Below, one piece after another: positions 51,101 through 58,992 of a DNA stretch of 64,000 bases. Position 1 is the stretch's first letter. Each line of letters begins with the position of its first letter. A program made the position numbers and the translations under genes. Below the pieces are notes generated by a model, which ran no database searches, was not told the DNA's origin, and worked only from the letters and a program-made list of their open reading frames with translations. The stretch lies in assembly GCF_003970915.1 (NCBI RefSeq), contig NZ_RXOF01000008.1, forward strand, positions 186,001 through 250,000, given 5' to 3'. The stretch is from Hymenobacter gummosus (GTDB lineage Bacteria; Bacteroidota; Bacteroidia; Cytophagales; Hymenobacteraceae).

Positions 51101-52437
51101 TTGCGCCCGGCCACGAAGTCGTTGGCGTTGCCGACGGTGAGGTTGCGCATAGAAATGACGTCGTACTGCTCCGACGAATTGCGCACGTAGCGGGCCACTT
51201 TGGCCGAGGTGTTCTGCCCGCCGCTCACCGGGTTGGTCAGCGCCTGCGTGAGCGTGCCGGTGGCCGAGGCGTAGGTGATAAAGCGGTTGGCCTCAAAATC
51301 CTCGTACACCTTTTCCAGCTGCAGGGCGGGACTCACGGTTACGGGCAACGAGTAAGTACCAGTCGGGCAGCCGCTCACGGCCGTCGTCACCGTCACGTTG
51401 CCCCCGGCCGAGCTGCCCCAGCTTACCTGCACGGCGTTGGTGCCCTGCCCGGCCGTAATCGTCGCGCCGGCCGGCACCGACCAGCTGTAGGTAGCGCCCG
51501 ATACCGCGTCAATACGGTAGGTTTTGCCCGCGTCGTTCTGGTACACCGTCTCGTCGCCGAGCACGGCGTAGTTGTAGCTGCCGCGGTACACCCGCACGAA
51601 ATCCACCTGCATGGTGGTGGGGTAGTCGGCCGGGTTGGGATTGAGGCCCAGGCCGGTGAAGCCGGTGCCGGGCCCGCCCACGGCCGAGTTCAGCATCAGG
51701 TAGAAGTTGCCGTCGTTGAAGGGCCAGGCGCCGCCCGAGGTGGTTTTGGGCGAGGCCGTATTGAACAGCGTGTTGTCGATAAACCACTTGATCTGGTTCG
51801 GGCTCCACTCCACCGCGTAGGTGTGGAAGCCGGTGCTCAGGTCGACGGTGCCGGTGGTTTCGCGGCCGGTGAAGTGCCAGCCGTTGTCGTCGTAGTGAAT
51901 GGTGCCGGCCACGGAGGTCGGGTTCTTGTGCTTGGCCTCCATGATGTCGATTTCGCCGGTGGAGGGCCAGTTGCTCGGGTCGGGCAGCATCCAGAAGGCG
52001 GGCCACACGCCCTGCGCCGAGGGAATCTTGATGCTGGCCTCGATGCGACCGTACTTGAAGGTTTGCAGCGCGCCGGCGGCCGTTTTGGAGTAGAGCTTGG
52101 CCGAGGTGTAGTTGTAGCTGCGCCCGCCCACGGTGGCCGGCTCGTAGCGGGTGGTGATGGTGAGGTTGCCCCCGGCCACCACGGCGTTGGCGGCCTTGTA
52201 GGCCTGCAGCTCGGCGTTGCCGAAGTTGCAGAGGTTTTCGGCGCAGCCGTCGCCCTCGTACACGCGCCACTTGCTCAGGTCGCCGGCGACGTTGAACTCG
52301 TCCTGCCACACCAGCTGATTGCATTGGGCCCGGGCGGTGCCGGGCGTGAGCAGGGCGAGGCCCGCGCCGGCACCCAGCAGCAGGGCGCCGCGGCGCAACC
52401 ACTGCCCGGCCGCGCCAGGGAGTATTGATGTCTTCAT
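48184..52437 (-). CDS. Giant multimodular GH16 beta-glucanase with T9SS sorting domain
   Basis: A 1417-residue secreted enzyme. Order: signal peptide (1-38); GH16 catalytic domain (about 42-287) with E162, D164 and E167 in GEIDIME; a PKD-like domain (about 295-370); three homologous modules of about 165 residues (376-545, 553-720, 732-895), each with a GxNTSAKVARYVRNSSEQYDV-like block and a closing TFYVDNL or TYYVDNI; a bacterial Ig-like domain (905-995); a CBM6 (1000-1115, AGDWMDYAVNVASAGTYTVSF); a second, nearly identical Ig-like domain (1125-1215); an unassigned 100-residue module; and a type A C-terminal sorting domain (FPNPATEELTVVL, ALRRGVYFLTVRG, RIVKQ). It should be exported by the T9SS and attached to or released from the cell surface. 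Confidence 0.9.
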   Translation of the reverse strand: MKTSILPGAAGQWLRRGALLLGAGAGLALLTPGTARAQCNQLVWQDEFNVAGDLSKWRVYEGDGCAENLCNFGNAELQAYKAANAVVAGGNLTITTRYEPATVGGRSYNYTSAKLYSKTAAGALQTFKYGRIEASIKIPSAQGVWPAFWMLPDPSNWPSTGEIDIMEAKHKNPTSVAGTIHYDDNGWHFTGRETTGTVDLSTGFHTYAVEWSPNQIKWFIDNTLFNTASPKTTSGGAWPFNDGNFYLMLNSAVGGPGTGFTGLGLNPNPADYPTTMQVDFVRVYRGSYNYAVLGDETVYQNDAGKTYRIDAVSGATYSWSVPAGATITAGQGTNAVQVSWGSSAGGNVTVTTAVSGCPTGTYSLPVTVSPALQLEKVYEDFEANRFITYASATGTLTQALTNPVSGGQNTSAKVARYVRNSSEQYDVISMRNLTVGNANDFVAGRKKIYLDVYSTAPVGSKVTLQLENSSVTTATNFPLGRHSAYRAYTSRQNAWETLEFDLERSIDAGTSIYSIDNVTLLFQPASSSGATFYFDNLLVKQQPVPAVVSTDVLINYDGAARIKQNAAKTNGAYTANFTNPSASGVNTSARVARYVRNSSEQYDVLFFDATPAGTIIEDAALFKNQTYQIQADVYTAAPVGTAVLLNLQNKAAAAGTYPAGRNSTYEARTTVQNQWQTLTFNYVTSPDAGTANVAIDELAFLFGNNSLTGDTYYVDNIRIIKRAAAPTYAAGTVFENYDATRNLTFLSGTGTYAAAVNNPSATGINTSAKVGQYARNVTEQYDVLAFRNQLTKDGAAYKKGDKVFAMDVYTAAPAGTVISWQLESSAASRPQNYPTGRHSIYQAVVKQTNAWHTLIFTFASAPDPSTPDADVDNSVFLFAPNTLTGHTFYVDNLRSLTKNGATNVAPSVSLTSPAAGASFTAPATISLAANASDSDGSISKVDFYQGSTLLGTDTSSPYSYSWTGVAAGTYSITARATDNAGAVTTSSAVSVTVAAAPTGQAIPGKIEAESFTTQSGIQTEATTDTGGGLNVGWIDAGDWMDYAVNVASAGTYTVSFRVASATGGGQLQLRNSAGTTLGSVNVANTGGWQTWATATTSVTLPAGAQTLRVYAPAAGANLNWLSFAAGTTNAAPSVSLTSPAAGASFTAPATISLAANASNSDGTISKVDFYQGSTLLGTDTSSPYTYSWTGVAAGTYSVTARATDNAGAVTTSSAVSVTVNGSSGGSYCATTTDFSYGAVSSGGNVTFTFHPLGATAGGNLAILYLRVGSSGTYPGYSMTKNAAGDFTYTLALASGTVTSLYFTYQVGAGGPERNNAASPFTYTAGQSCTAARTALATTAARASAALAFPNPATEELTVVLPGGPATLTLTDALGRTVLEQAAQQQSATLDLRALRRGVYFLTVRGKAGVQMQRIVKQ
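48781..49048 (-). repeat. Near-identical DNA repeat, copy A (second Ig-like domain)
   Basis: This stretch of about 268 bases matches 49459-49726 at an offset of 678 bases with only scattered differences. It encodes the Ig-like domain that contains SLTSPAAGASFTAPATIS. Homologous recombination between the copies would delete or duplicate the CBM6 lying between them. Confidence 0.85.
49459..49726 (-). repeat. Near-identical DNA repeat, copy B (first Ig-like domain)
   Basis: The partner of 48781-49048. Long blocks such as CGGCGCTGGAGGTCGTCACG are unchanged between the two, which points to recent duplication or gene conversion. Confidence 0.85.
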
Positions 52438-52670
52438 AAAAGGAGTGTTGGTTGGGGAATGAGCGGGCAATAGCCGGCCGCTCCCCCGGCGGATCGGGGG
52501 AGTCAACCACTGTCGGCGTGAGCGGCCGGCAGGCCACCGGACCGGGCTTCCCGGAGGAAGCCGCGCCGGTGCGGAGCAGGAAGAGCGGGGAATTTTGCCG
52601 GGGGCCGTCAGCGGCGCGGGGGGAGTAGCGCGGCCGGCTGGGCTTGGTCAGCAGCCACCCGGAAGTAGGT

Positions 52671-52768
52671 CAAATCTATAGGCGTTGTCAGCTAAAAGCA
52701 AGCGTCAAAAACCGCCTAATTGCGCTATATGCGCCGTTTTTTATCCTTACTGTACGCTTAGCGCACAC
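52671..52768 (-). promoter_or_regulatory. Promoter block of the giant GH16 gene
   Basis: On the minus strand: TTG (52699-52701), 20 bases, TAGATTTG (52671-52678), a perfect TAnnTTTG, giving a leader of about 230 bases. The upstream motif GTGTGCGCTAAGCGTACA is at 52751-52768, 80 bases away. The rest of the 599-base gap holds only the terminator at 52968. Confidence 0.7.
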
Positions 52769-52967
52769 CGTTTTGCGACGTATTTGCAGTGGGGCCGCTG
52801 CTGCATCAGCTCCGGACTCGCACCACCGGGCGGATAACAAACAATGAAAAAACTGTATCCAGACGCATAATATTTTCCGGCCCGCGGCGACTCCGTCCAG
52901 GCACCCACCAGCTTCCCGCGGATGCTGCAGCCCGACCTCTGTTTCGGGCACCGTTGGCCAGTAAAAA

Positions 52968-53003
52968 CCAGGGCCGGCCGCGCTTCCGCACGACCGGCCC
53001 TGG
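52968..53003 (-). terminator. Rho-independent terminator of the second GH16 gene
   Basis: CCAGGGCCGGCCG (52968-52980) pairs with CGACCGGCCCTGG (52991-53003) with one mismatch; on the minus strand it is followed by TTTTTAC. Confidence 0.8.
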
Positions 53004-53036
53004 CCCCTTTCCGTTGCCGCCCAGGGCGGCCCGTAG

Positions 53037-54464
53037 CTACTCCTTCACGAAGCGCTGCGTCGCCTTGCCCGCCGCCGATTCCACCGTGAGCAGGTACACG
53101 CCCGCGGGCAGCTGCGCCACGTCGAGCCGCGCCTCGCTGCCGGTGGCCGGCTGCCGCAGCACCACCGCCCCGACCAGGTTGGTCACCGTCAGCTGCTGCG
53201 CCGGGGCGGCGGGCAGCTTCACGCGCAACTCGTGCCGCACCGGGTTCGGAAACAGCTCCACGCCGCCCAGCTCCTGCGCGCGGGCGGTAGCCGTGACCGA
53301 AGTTCCGCGGGCGGCGTTTTTGGTGATGCGAATCCAGTTCAGGTTCCAGCCGCCGGTCTGGGCGAAGACGCCGAAGTTGTAGGTGCCCGCATTCACGTTC
53401 ACCGTGCGCGAGACGGTCGTCCAGGTCTGCCAGCCCCCGGTGGCCGGCACGGCCGTGTTGCCCAGCTGGATGGCCCCCGCGTTCAAATCCGACGAGAGGG
53501 TGCCCCCGCTCGGGCTGGCCACGCGGTACTCGATGGTGTAGGAGCCGGAGGTGGGGAAGTTGATGTTGTTGTAGGCCATCCAGTCCCCCGCGTCCACGTA
53601 GCCCACGTTCTGACCGCCTTCCGAGCAGGCTTCCACCTGCACTCCGTTCATCGACGAGTAGCTCTCCGCCTGAATCAGCGTGGAGCTGGGCGGCGTGCTG
53701 GTTTTCTGGTATACCCGCACGTAGTCGACGTACATGGCCGCCGGCAGCTTGCTCTCGTCCACCGTCTGGCCGGGCCAGTTGCCGGCCACGGCCAGGTTTA
53801 GCAGCAGGAAGAAGGGCCGCTGAAACTCCTCCGTGCCGCCGGCATTGCCGGCAATGTTGATTTCGTGGTACTTCACCCCGTCCACAAACCAGCGGATGTA
53901 GCTCGGCTCCCACTCAACCGAATACACGTGGTAGACGTTGGCCGCCACGGGCGTATTGCCGCCGTAGCTGGCGTAGCCGTTGCTGTCCCAGTGCACGGTG
54001 CCGTAGGCGCGGCTGTCGGCATTCACCTGCTCCATCACGTCGATTTCGCCGCAGGCCGGCCAGCCTACCTGCCCGATGTTGGCGCCCAGCATCCAGAACG
54101 CCGGCCACAGGCCCTGGCCCAGCGGCAGCTTGATGCGGGCTTCCATTTTGCCGTAGGTAAACTGCTTCAGCCCCTGCGTTTTCATGCGGGCCGAGGTGTA
54201 GGGGTAGCCCCCCACGCTTTCCTTGCGGGCCGTGATGACGAGGTCGGTGCTGGTGGTGGTGGCGTTGGCGCGCTGGTAGTACTGCTTTTCGTTGTTGCCC
54301 CAGCCGCCGCCGCCGGTTTCAAATACCCAGCTGGAGCTGATGCTGCCGTTGAATTCGTCGGCCCAGACCTGCTGGTAGGTTTGGGCGGTAGCGCCGGGGG
54401 TGGCCGAGAGGCAAAGCGCGGCCACGGCCCCCGCGCTCAGGAGCGAGGTAAACAGGTTCTTCAT
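53037..54464 (-). CDS. Secreted GH16 beta-glucanase with CBM6 and T9SS sorting domain
   Basis: A 475-residue extracellular endo-beta-1,3-glucanase. The signal peptide ends GATAQ (28). The GH16 domain (about 30-255) opens with QVWADEFNGSISSSWVFETGG-type residues and has catalytic E140, D142 and E145 in GEIDVME. A CBM6 (about 262-385) shows IQAESYSSMNGVQVE, DAGDWMAYNNINFPTSGSY and WNLNWIRITK. The C-terminal type A sorting domain begins LFPNPVRHELRVKL and ends QLPAGVYLLTVESAAGK, QRFVKE. Its promoter block is homologous to those of SusC and the giant GH16 gene, so the three are probably induced together. Confidence 0.93.
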   Translation of the reverse strand: MKNLFTSLLSAGAVAALCLSATPGATAQTYQQVWADEFNGSISSSWVFETGGGGWGNNEKQYYQRANATTTSTDLVITARKESVGGYPYTSARMKTQGLKQFTYGKMEARIKLPLGQGLWPAFWMLGANIGQVGWPACGEIDVMEQVNADSRAYGTVHWDSNGYASYGGNTPVAANVYHVYSVEWEPSYIRWFVDGVKYHEINIAGNAGGTEEFQRPFFLLLNLAVAGNWPGQTVDESKLPAAMYVDYVRVYQKTSTPPSSTLIQAESYSSMNGVQVEACSEGGQNVGYVDAGDWMAYNNINFPTSGSYTIEYRVASPSGGTLSSDLNAGAIQLGNTAVPATGGWQTWTTVSRTVNVNAGTYNFGVFAQTGGWNLNWIRITKNAARGTSVTATARAQELGGVELFPNPVRHELRVKLPAAPAQQLTVTNLVGAVVLRQPATGSEARLDVAQLPAGVYLLTVESAAGKATQRFVKE

Positions 54465-54603
54465 AAGGTGTTTGGGTTGGGAATGGAATGGTCGGGGGAA
54501 AGGCCAGCCGGGCGGAATGCAAAAACGTCAACCCCAGCGGGCAGCCGGAGTTGCCGGGCGAAAACCGTCGGCCGCTTAGGCCAGTCGGCGCTGCTTGTGC
54601 AAC

Positions 54604-54712
54604 CAAATATTCCTACCCAGCGGCGTAAATGCAAGCCCACAAACCGCCCAAACAGCGCCTAATCAAGCTTTTCTAGTTTTAATCACATCAGCGTTGTACA
54701 CCTAAGGCACAC
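54604..54712 (-). promoter_or_regulatory. Promoter block of the GH16-CBM6 gene
   Basis: On the minus strand: TTG (54632-54634), 20 bases, AATATTTG (54604-54611). The upstream motif GTGTGCCTTAGGTGTACA (54695-54712) lies 91 bases away. It aligns with the SusC block through AAACCGCCCAAACAGCGCC against AAATGCCCATACAGCCC. Confidence 0.65.
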
Positions 54713-54761
54713 GCGCCGGCCCCAAAATTCCGCCCTGCCAGCGGCATTGCTACCATCTACC

Positions 54762-54773
54762 GCAAACGTTTGC
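54762..54773. promoter_or_regulatory. LacI-type operator-like palindrome
   Basis: GCAAACGTTTGC, a perfect palindrome with a central CG, upstream of the GH16-CBM6 promoter block in the divergent gap before the pirin gene. Apart from this and the promoter block I see nothing in 54713-55024. Confidence 0.45.
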
Positions 54774-55024
54774 TACTGTTAAGAAACAATCAGAAAAAGC
54801 CGGCCCCGACCTAACTTTTTTTCAAGTAGCTACACCGTTTGCTCTCATCCGGTAGCCCCTACCGCCTCCGGTCGGCTGCGCCTTTGGCCACCCGTTGAGC
54901 GGCCCCAACTATTCCGCCGGCCGGCAGTTTTGCCTTGGCTCTGCCTCGCTGCCGTAATCCGCGGCAACGTGTATTTTGGGCCCGCCAACGCCTCACTCTT
55001 CTCCCTCATCCAAGCCTTGCCGCC

Positions 55025-55945
55025 ATGCTGGATTTAGTTATCGACGCCCGCCAGGCTGCCCTCAGCCCGGGCTTTGAAGTGCGCCGCATCCTGCCCTACC
55101 GCCTGCGCCGCATGCTGGGCCCGTTCATTTTCATGGACCACGCCGGTCCCGTGCAGCTGGCCCCCGAGCGCCTGCCCGACCTCGACGTGCTGCCCCACCC
55201 CCACATCGGGCTGTCGACGGTCAGCTACCTGTTCGGCGGGCAGGTCACGCACCGCGACAGCCTGGGTGTGCAGCAGATTATCCGGCCCGGTGAGGTCAAC
55301 TGGATGACGGCCGGCCGCGGCATAGCCCACTCCGAGCGGTTTGAGGACCCGGCCACGCTGGCCGGCGGGCAGCTGGAAATGATTCAGACCTGGGTGGCCC
55401 TGCCCGAATCGGCCGAGGAAGACGCGCCCTCGTTCACCAACTACCAGCCCCACGAGCTGCCCATCTTCACCGACACCGGCGTGTGGATGCGCCTGATTGC
55501 CGGCGACGCCTTCGGCCTGCGCAACGACGTGCGCACGCACTCCCCGCTGTTCTATCTGCACGTGGTGCTGCAGCCCGGCGCCAGGTTTGGCCCGCCCCGC
55601 GGCTACCCCGAGCGCGGCGCCTACGTGGCCAAGGGCCTGGTGGAAGTGGCCGGCCGCCGCTACGGCCCCGGGCAGCTGCTGGTCTTCACCCCCGGCATCG
55701 ACCCGGTTATCGTGGCCCTGGAAGCCAGCACGCTGATGCTGCTGGGCGGCGAGCCGCTGGGGGAACGGTTTATCTGGTGGAACTTCGTGTCCTCGCGCAA
55801 GGAGCGGATTGAGCAGGCCAAGGCCGACTGGAAAGCCGGCCGCATCGAGCTGCCGCCCAACGACAACGCCGAGTTCGTGCCCTTGCCCGAGGACAAAACG
55901 CGCCCCGCCGGCACCGGCACCCCGCCCCCGCAGGCGCTGTCCTAA
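55025..55945 (+). CDS. Pirin-family bicupin protein
   Basis: A 306-residue pirin-like protein. The N-terminal cupin has RRMLGPFIFMDHAGP, then LPHPHIGLSTVSYLFGG with the metal-binding His pair, TAGRGIAHSE and a further His. The second cupin is represented by FYLHVVLQPGARF and GQLLVFTPG. Pirins bind iron; some degrade quercetin and others act as redox-linked regulators, and the role here is unknown. The frame is open 30 codons further upstream, but the ATG at 55025 starts the conserved region. Confidence 0.9.
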   Translation: MLDLVIDARQAALSPGFEVRRILPYRLRRMLGPFIFMDHAGPVQLAPERLPDLDVLPHPHIGLSTVSYLFGGQVTHRDSLGVQQIIRPGEVNWMTAGRGIAHSERFEDPATLAGGQLEMIQTWVALPESAEEDAPSFTNYQPHELPIFTDTGVWMRLIAGDAFGLRNDVRTHSPLFYLHVVLQPGARFGPPRGYPERGAYVAKGLVEVAGRRYGPGQLLVFTPGIDPVIVALEASTLMLLGGEPLGERFIWWNFVSSRKERIEQAKADWKAGRIELPPNDNAEFVPLPEDKTRPAGTGTPPPQALS

Positions 55946-55950
55946 CGGCT

Positions 55951-56361
55951 ATGGCTGCTGCCCTGACCGACTGGCCCGCCGGGCCGCTGGTGCTGGCCCT
56001 GCCCGCTGCTTACCAGTTGGCCCACCACTCCACGGAGCGGGTGCCCCTGCCCTTCCCGCCCGAAACGCTGGTGCAGGAGGATTTCTGGCGCTGGGAGGCC
56101 CCCGGTGGCGCGGCCCTGCACTTGTTCTACTGGCAGCCCCGCGCGCCCCGGCCCGGTGGCCCCATGCGCAGCGTGCGTACCTGGCCGGCGCAGCTGGCCG
56201 GGCAGCCGGTGCAGGTCCACGAAACCGATTTGTTTATGGGCTGGGCGCAACGGGCCCTGGTCACGCACCTGCCACTGCCCGCAGCCCAGCTGATGCTCTG
56301 CGCCACCGGCCTGAGCCCCGCCGAGTTTGAAACGGTGCTGGAGGGCGCCCGACTGGCCTGA
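55951..56361 (+). CDS. Hypothetical protein
   Basis: A 136-residue protein that I do not recognise. It starts five bases after the pirin stop and is probably translated with it. It is rich in Pro, Ala and Leu, has no signal peptide or membrane segment, and has the moderately conserved-looking stretch HETDLFMGWAQRALVTHLPLP. Codon use is like that of its neighbours. Confidence 0.65.
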   Translation: MAAALTDWPAGPLVLALPAAYQLAHHSTERVPLPFPPETLVQEDFWRWEAPGGAALHLFYWQPRAPRPGGPMRSVRTWPAQLAGQPVQVHETDLFMGWAQRALVTHLPLPAAQLMLCATGLSPAEFETVLEGARLA

Positions 56362-56441
56362 TCCGGCGCAGCACGCCGCCAAGCCCAACCTAGCCTCTAT
56401 CTTCCGCTATTCTCGCCCAGCCTCAGCTTTCCCTTCCTTCG

Positions 56442-57224
56442 ATGCACCTCAGCAAACGAGCCGCCGCCTTCCTGGCGCAGCAGCAGTGGCGGGCCGACGC
56501 CGTGCGCGACCCGGCTGTGGTGGCGCGGGCATTTACCCGGCTGGGGCTGCAGCCCTCCCCCGCCCTGTTGGATTTTCAGCTGACTTACGGCGGCTTGATG
56601 CTCTACGCGGGCCTGGAGCCCATCTGCTTCGGCCTGCTGCACGGCAAACTCGCCCGCGGTGATTTTAGCCCGCCCCACAAAGCCGATACGCTGATCCACG
56701 AGCCGCCCGACGAGGACCGCAGCCACCACCTGTTTGCCTGCGCCGATACACTCTACCAGATGGATTTCCACCTTGATGAGCAGGGCCGCTACTACGAAAA
56801 CTGGCAGCTGCACGCCAACAGCTTCGACGCCATCATCGAAGACAAGGCCGTATGGGCGGAACTGCGCGCGCAGCCCTACGAGCGAGTGTATTTCGGCTAC
56901 TTCGAGGAGGGCGCCATACCCGTGGCGGCCCTGGCCGAAGCCTTCCAGGTGGCCCCCTACCCCGACCTGCCGCCCGACCTCATCTACTGGGGCCGCAACG
57001 AGCAGCTGGTGGTGCGCCGCTCCGCCGACAAGCTCATGGTGTTCAGCCTGACCGAGCCCGCCGATGATGTAGCCGCCCGCGGGGAGCAGCTACTGGCCAC
57101 CTACACCAACGCCCCCAGTATGCGCGAACGAACCCAGGCCACCCAGCAGCAGGCGCAGCAATGGGCCACCGAGCGGGCCGTCCGGCCCTGGTGGCAGCGC
57201 CTCGGCGCCTGGCTGATGCGCTAA
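56442..57224 (+). CDS. Hypothetical protein with SUKH-like N-terminus
   Basis: A 260-residue soluble protein. The opening LARAFTRLGLQPSPALLDFQLTYGG-like segment (VVARAFTRLGLQPSPALLDF then QLTYGGL) resembles the start of SMI1/KNR4 (SUKH) domains, which often act as immunity proteins, and GRYYENWQLHANSFDAIIED could be the rest of such a fold. There is no toxin gene nearby, so an immunity role is not supported by context. The C-terminal 40 residues are Gln/Trp-rich and basic. Confidence 0.6.
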   Translation: MHLSKRAAAFLAQQQWRADAVRDPAVVARAFTRLGLQPSPALLDFQLTYGGLMLYAGLEPICFGLLHGKLARGDFSPPHKADTLIHEPPDEDRSHHLFACADTLYQMDFHLDEQGRYYENWQLHANSFDAIIEDKAVWAELRAQPYERVYFGYFEEGAIPVAALAEAFQVAPYPDLPPDLIYWGRNEQLVVRRSADKLMVFSLTEPADDVAARGEQLLATYTNAPSMRERTQATQQQAQQWATERAVRPWWQRLGAWLMR

Positions 57225-57241
57225 CCACCCCGAAATGCCAG

Positions 57242-57278
57242 CGGCCCCACCGCAGCCGGAGCAGCTACGGTGGGGCCG
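57242..57278. terminator. Bidirectional terminator between convergent genes
   Basis: CGGCCCCACCG (57242-57252) and CGGTGGGGCCG (57268-57278) form a perfect stem in the 76-base gap between the SUKH-like gene and kduI. Confidence 0.75.
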
Positions 57279-57300
57279 TTGATAGTTGGCCGATTTCGGC

Positions 57301-58119
57301 TCAGCGCAAATCGTAGATGCCTACCGGGTCCATGTCGGTGTACTCCAGGTTTTCGCCGGCCATGCCCCAGATAAAGGCGTAGGCCGAGGTACCGCAGCCC
57401 GTGTGGATGGACCAGGGCGGCGACAGAATGGCCTGCTCGTTCGACACCCACAGCGGGCGGGTTTCCGAGGGCTGGCCCATCAGGTGCAACACGCGCTGGT
57501 TTTCGGGCAGGTTGAAGTACAGGTAGGCCTCCATGCGCCGGGTGTGCGTGTGCGAGGGCATGGTGTTCCACACCGAGCCGGTTTTGAGCTGCGTGAGGCC
57601 CATGACCAGCTGGCAGCTCTGAATACCCTCGTTGTAGATGTACTTGTAGATGGTGCGCTGGTTGGCGGTTTCCAGCGCGCCCATTTCCACCGGCGTGGCC
57701 TCGGCCTGGGTGCGGCGGGTGGTGGGGTATTCCTTGTGCGCCGGCGCCGATAGCACGTAGTAGCGCGCCCCTTCGCCTGCGAACTGCACGTCTTTCGAGC
57801 CGCGGCCCACGTACAGGCAGTCCTGGTTGCCCAGCTCGTAGGTCTGCCCGTCGACGGTGACCTGCCCGGCCGAGCCCACGTTCAGAATGCCCAGCTCCCG
57901 GCGCTCCAGGAAGAAGTTGGCTTTCAGCTCGCCGGGGTTCGGCAGGCTGATGGCCTGGCTGGTGGGCACCACTCCGCCCACAATCATGCGGTCGTAGTGG
58001 GTATACACGAGCGTAATTTCGCCCGTGACGAAAAGCTGCTCAATCAGAAAATGCTCCCGCAACTCGGCGGTATTCAGCTGCGCGGTTTCGCGCGGGCTCA
58101 CGGCAAAGCGTTGTTCCAT
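57301..58119 (-). CDS. kduI: 5-dehydro-4-deoxy-D-glucuronate isomerase
   Basis: A 272-residue cupin isomerase that converts 5-keto-4-deoxyuronate to 3-deoxy-D-glycero-2,5-hexodiulosonate in unsaturated uronate breakdown. KduI blocks are LRFAVSPRETAQL-like at the start (EQRFAVSPRETAQLNTAELR), GGVVPTSQAI, ERRELGILNVG, YVGRGSKDVQF and MPSHTHTRRMEAYLYF, which carries the zinc ligands. It is followed by WSIHTGCGTSAYAFIWGM. Length is normal. It is upstream of the terminator and downstream of kduD in the same orientation. Confidence 0.95.
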   Translation of the reverse strand: MEQRFAVSPRETAQLNTAELREHFLIEQLFVTGEITLVYTHYDRMIVGGVVPTSQAISLPNPGELKANFFLERRELGILNVGSAGQVTVDGQTYELGNQDCLYVGRGSKDVQFAGEGARYYVLSAPAHKEYPTTRRTQAEATPVEMGALETANQRTIYKYIYNEGIQSCQLVMGLTQLKTGSVWNTMPSHTHTRRMEAYLYFNLPENQRVLHLMGQPSETRPLWVSNEQAILSPPWSIHTGCGTSAYAFIWGMAGENLEYTDMDPVGIYDLR

Positions 58120-58121
58120 GT

Positions 58122-58219
58122 GTGATTTAGTGAGGTGGTGATTTAGCGACTTAGTGATTTAGTGGCTTAGCAAATTCTTGAACATCAATTCACTAAGTCG
58201 CTAAATCACTAAATCACCG
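58122..58219. repeat. Inverted octamer-iteron spacer (GTGATTTA type)
   Basis: Left arm 58122-58170 is six octamers related to GTGATTTA. Right arm 58188-58219 is the complement, sharing the 20-base block GTGATTTAGCGACTTAGTGA. It fills the gap between the kduI start (58119) and the kduD stop (58222). Confidence 0.85.
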
Positions 58220-58221
58220 CC

Positions 58222-58992
58222 TTATCGTCCCATCCAGCCGCCGTCGACGGTGAGGATGGTGCCGTGCACGTAGCTGCTGGCGTCGGAGGCCAGGAAGACG
58301 GTGGGGCCGGCGAAGTCGGCGGGGGTGCCCCAGCGGCCGGCGGGAATGCGGCCCAGGATGCTCTGGGAGCGGTCCGGGTCGTTGCGCAGGGCCTCGGTGT
58401 TGTCGGTGGCGATGTAGCCGGGGGCAATGGCGTTGACGTTCACGCCCTTGCCGGCCCATTCGTTGGCCAGGGCCTTCACCACGCTGCCGATGGCGCCTTT
58501 GCTCGCCGCGTAGCCGGGCACGTTGATGCCGCCCTGGAAGGTCAGCAGCGAGGCGGTGAAGATGATTTTGCCCGCGCCCTGCTGCACCATGCGCCCGCCG
58601 ATGGCCCGGGCCACCCGGAACGGGGCGTCAAGGTTGATTTTCAGGACTTCATCCCACAGCTCGTCGGCGTGCTCGGCGGCCGGGGCGCGCTTGATGGTGC
58701 CGGCGTTGTTGACCAGGATGTCGATTTGCGGGAAGTCGGCCATGACCTGGGTCACGAAGGCGTCGGTGGCGGCGCGCTGGCTGAAGTCGCACTGGTAGGC
58801 GGTGAACCGGCGGCCCAGGGCCTGCACCTGCTGCTCGGTCTCGGAGCCCTGCAGCGCCATCGTGGCCGATACGCCGATGATGTCGGCGCCGGCGGCGGCC
58901 AGGCCCAGCGCCATGCCCTGGCCGATGCCCTTGTTGCAGCCCGTCACCAGGGCAATTTTTCCGGTCAGGTCGAAGGCAGGAAGTGTACTCAT
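58222..58992 (-). CDS. kduD: 2-dehydro-3-deoxy-D-gluconate 5-dehydrogenase
   Basis: A 256-residue classical SDR that reduces 3-deoxy-hexodiulosonate to 2-keto-3-deoxygluconate. The motifs are GCNKGIGQGMA (cofactor), NNAG, the catalytic serine in FTASLLTFQGG and the pair Y/K in GYAASKGA. The run INVPGYAASKGAIGSVVKAL and the ending LTVDGGWMGR are typical of KduD. A TTG one codon upstream is in frame; the ATG at 58992 is standard. With kduI it completes the isomerase-reductase pair; the kinase and aldolase are not in the window. Confidence 0.93.
   Translation of the reverse strand: MSTLPAFDLTGKIALVTGCNKGIGQGMALGLAAAGADIIGVSATMALQGSETEQQVQALGRRFTAYQCDFSQRAATDAFVTQVMADFPQIDILVNNAGTIKRAPAAEHADELWDEVLKINLDAPFRVARAIGGRMVQQGAGKIIFTASLLTFQGGINVPGYAASKGAIGSVVKALANEWAGKGVNVNAIAPGYIATDNTEALRNDPDRSQSILGRIPAGRWGTPADFAGPTVFLASDASSYVHGTILTVDGGWMGR

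Noticed and set aside
48688-52428. Plus-strand open frame of 1246 codons opposite the giant GH16
   Set aside because: Antisense shadow; the translation is low-complexity Gly/Arg/Val/His with no domain, and the opposite strand has GH16, CBM6 and T9SS signatures.
52842-52851. GCGGATAACA-like string resembling the lac operator
   Set aside because: A half-site without a symmetrical partner and not placed near a promoter box; a chance match is likely.
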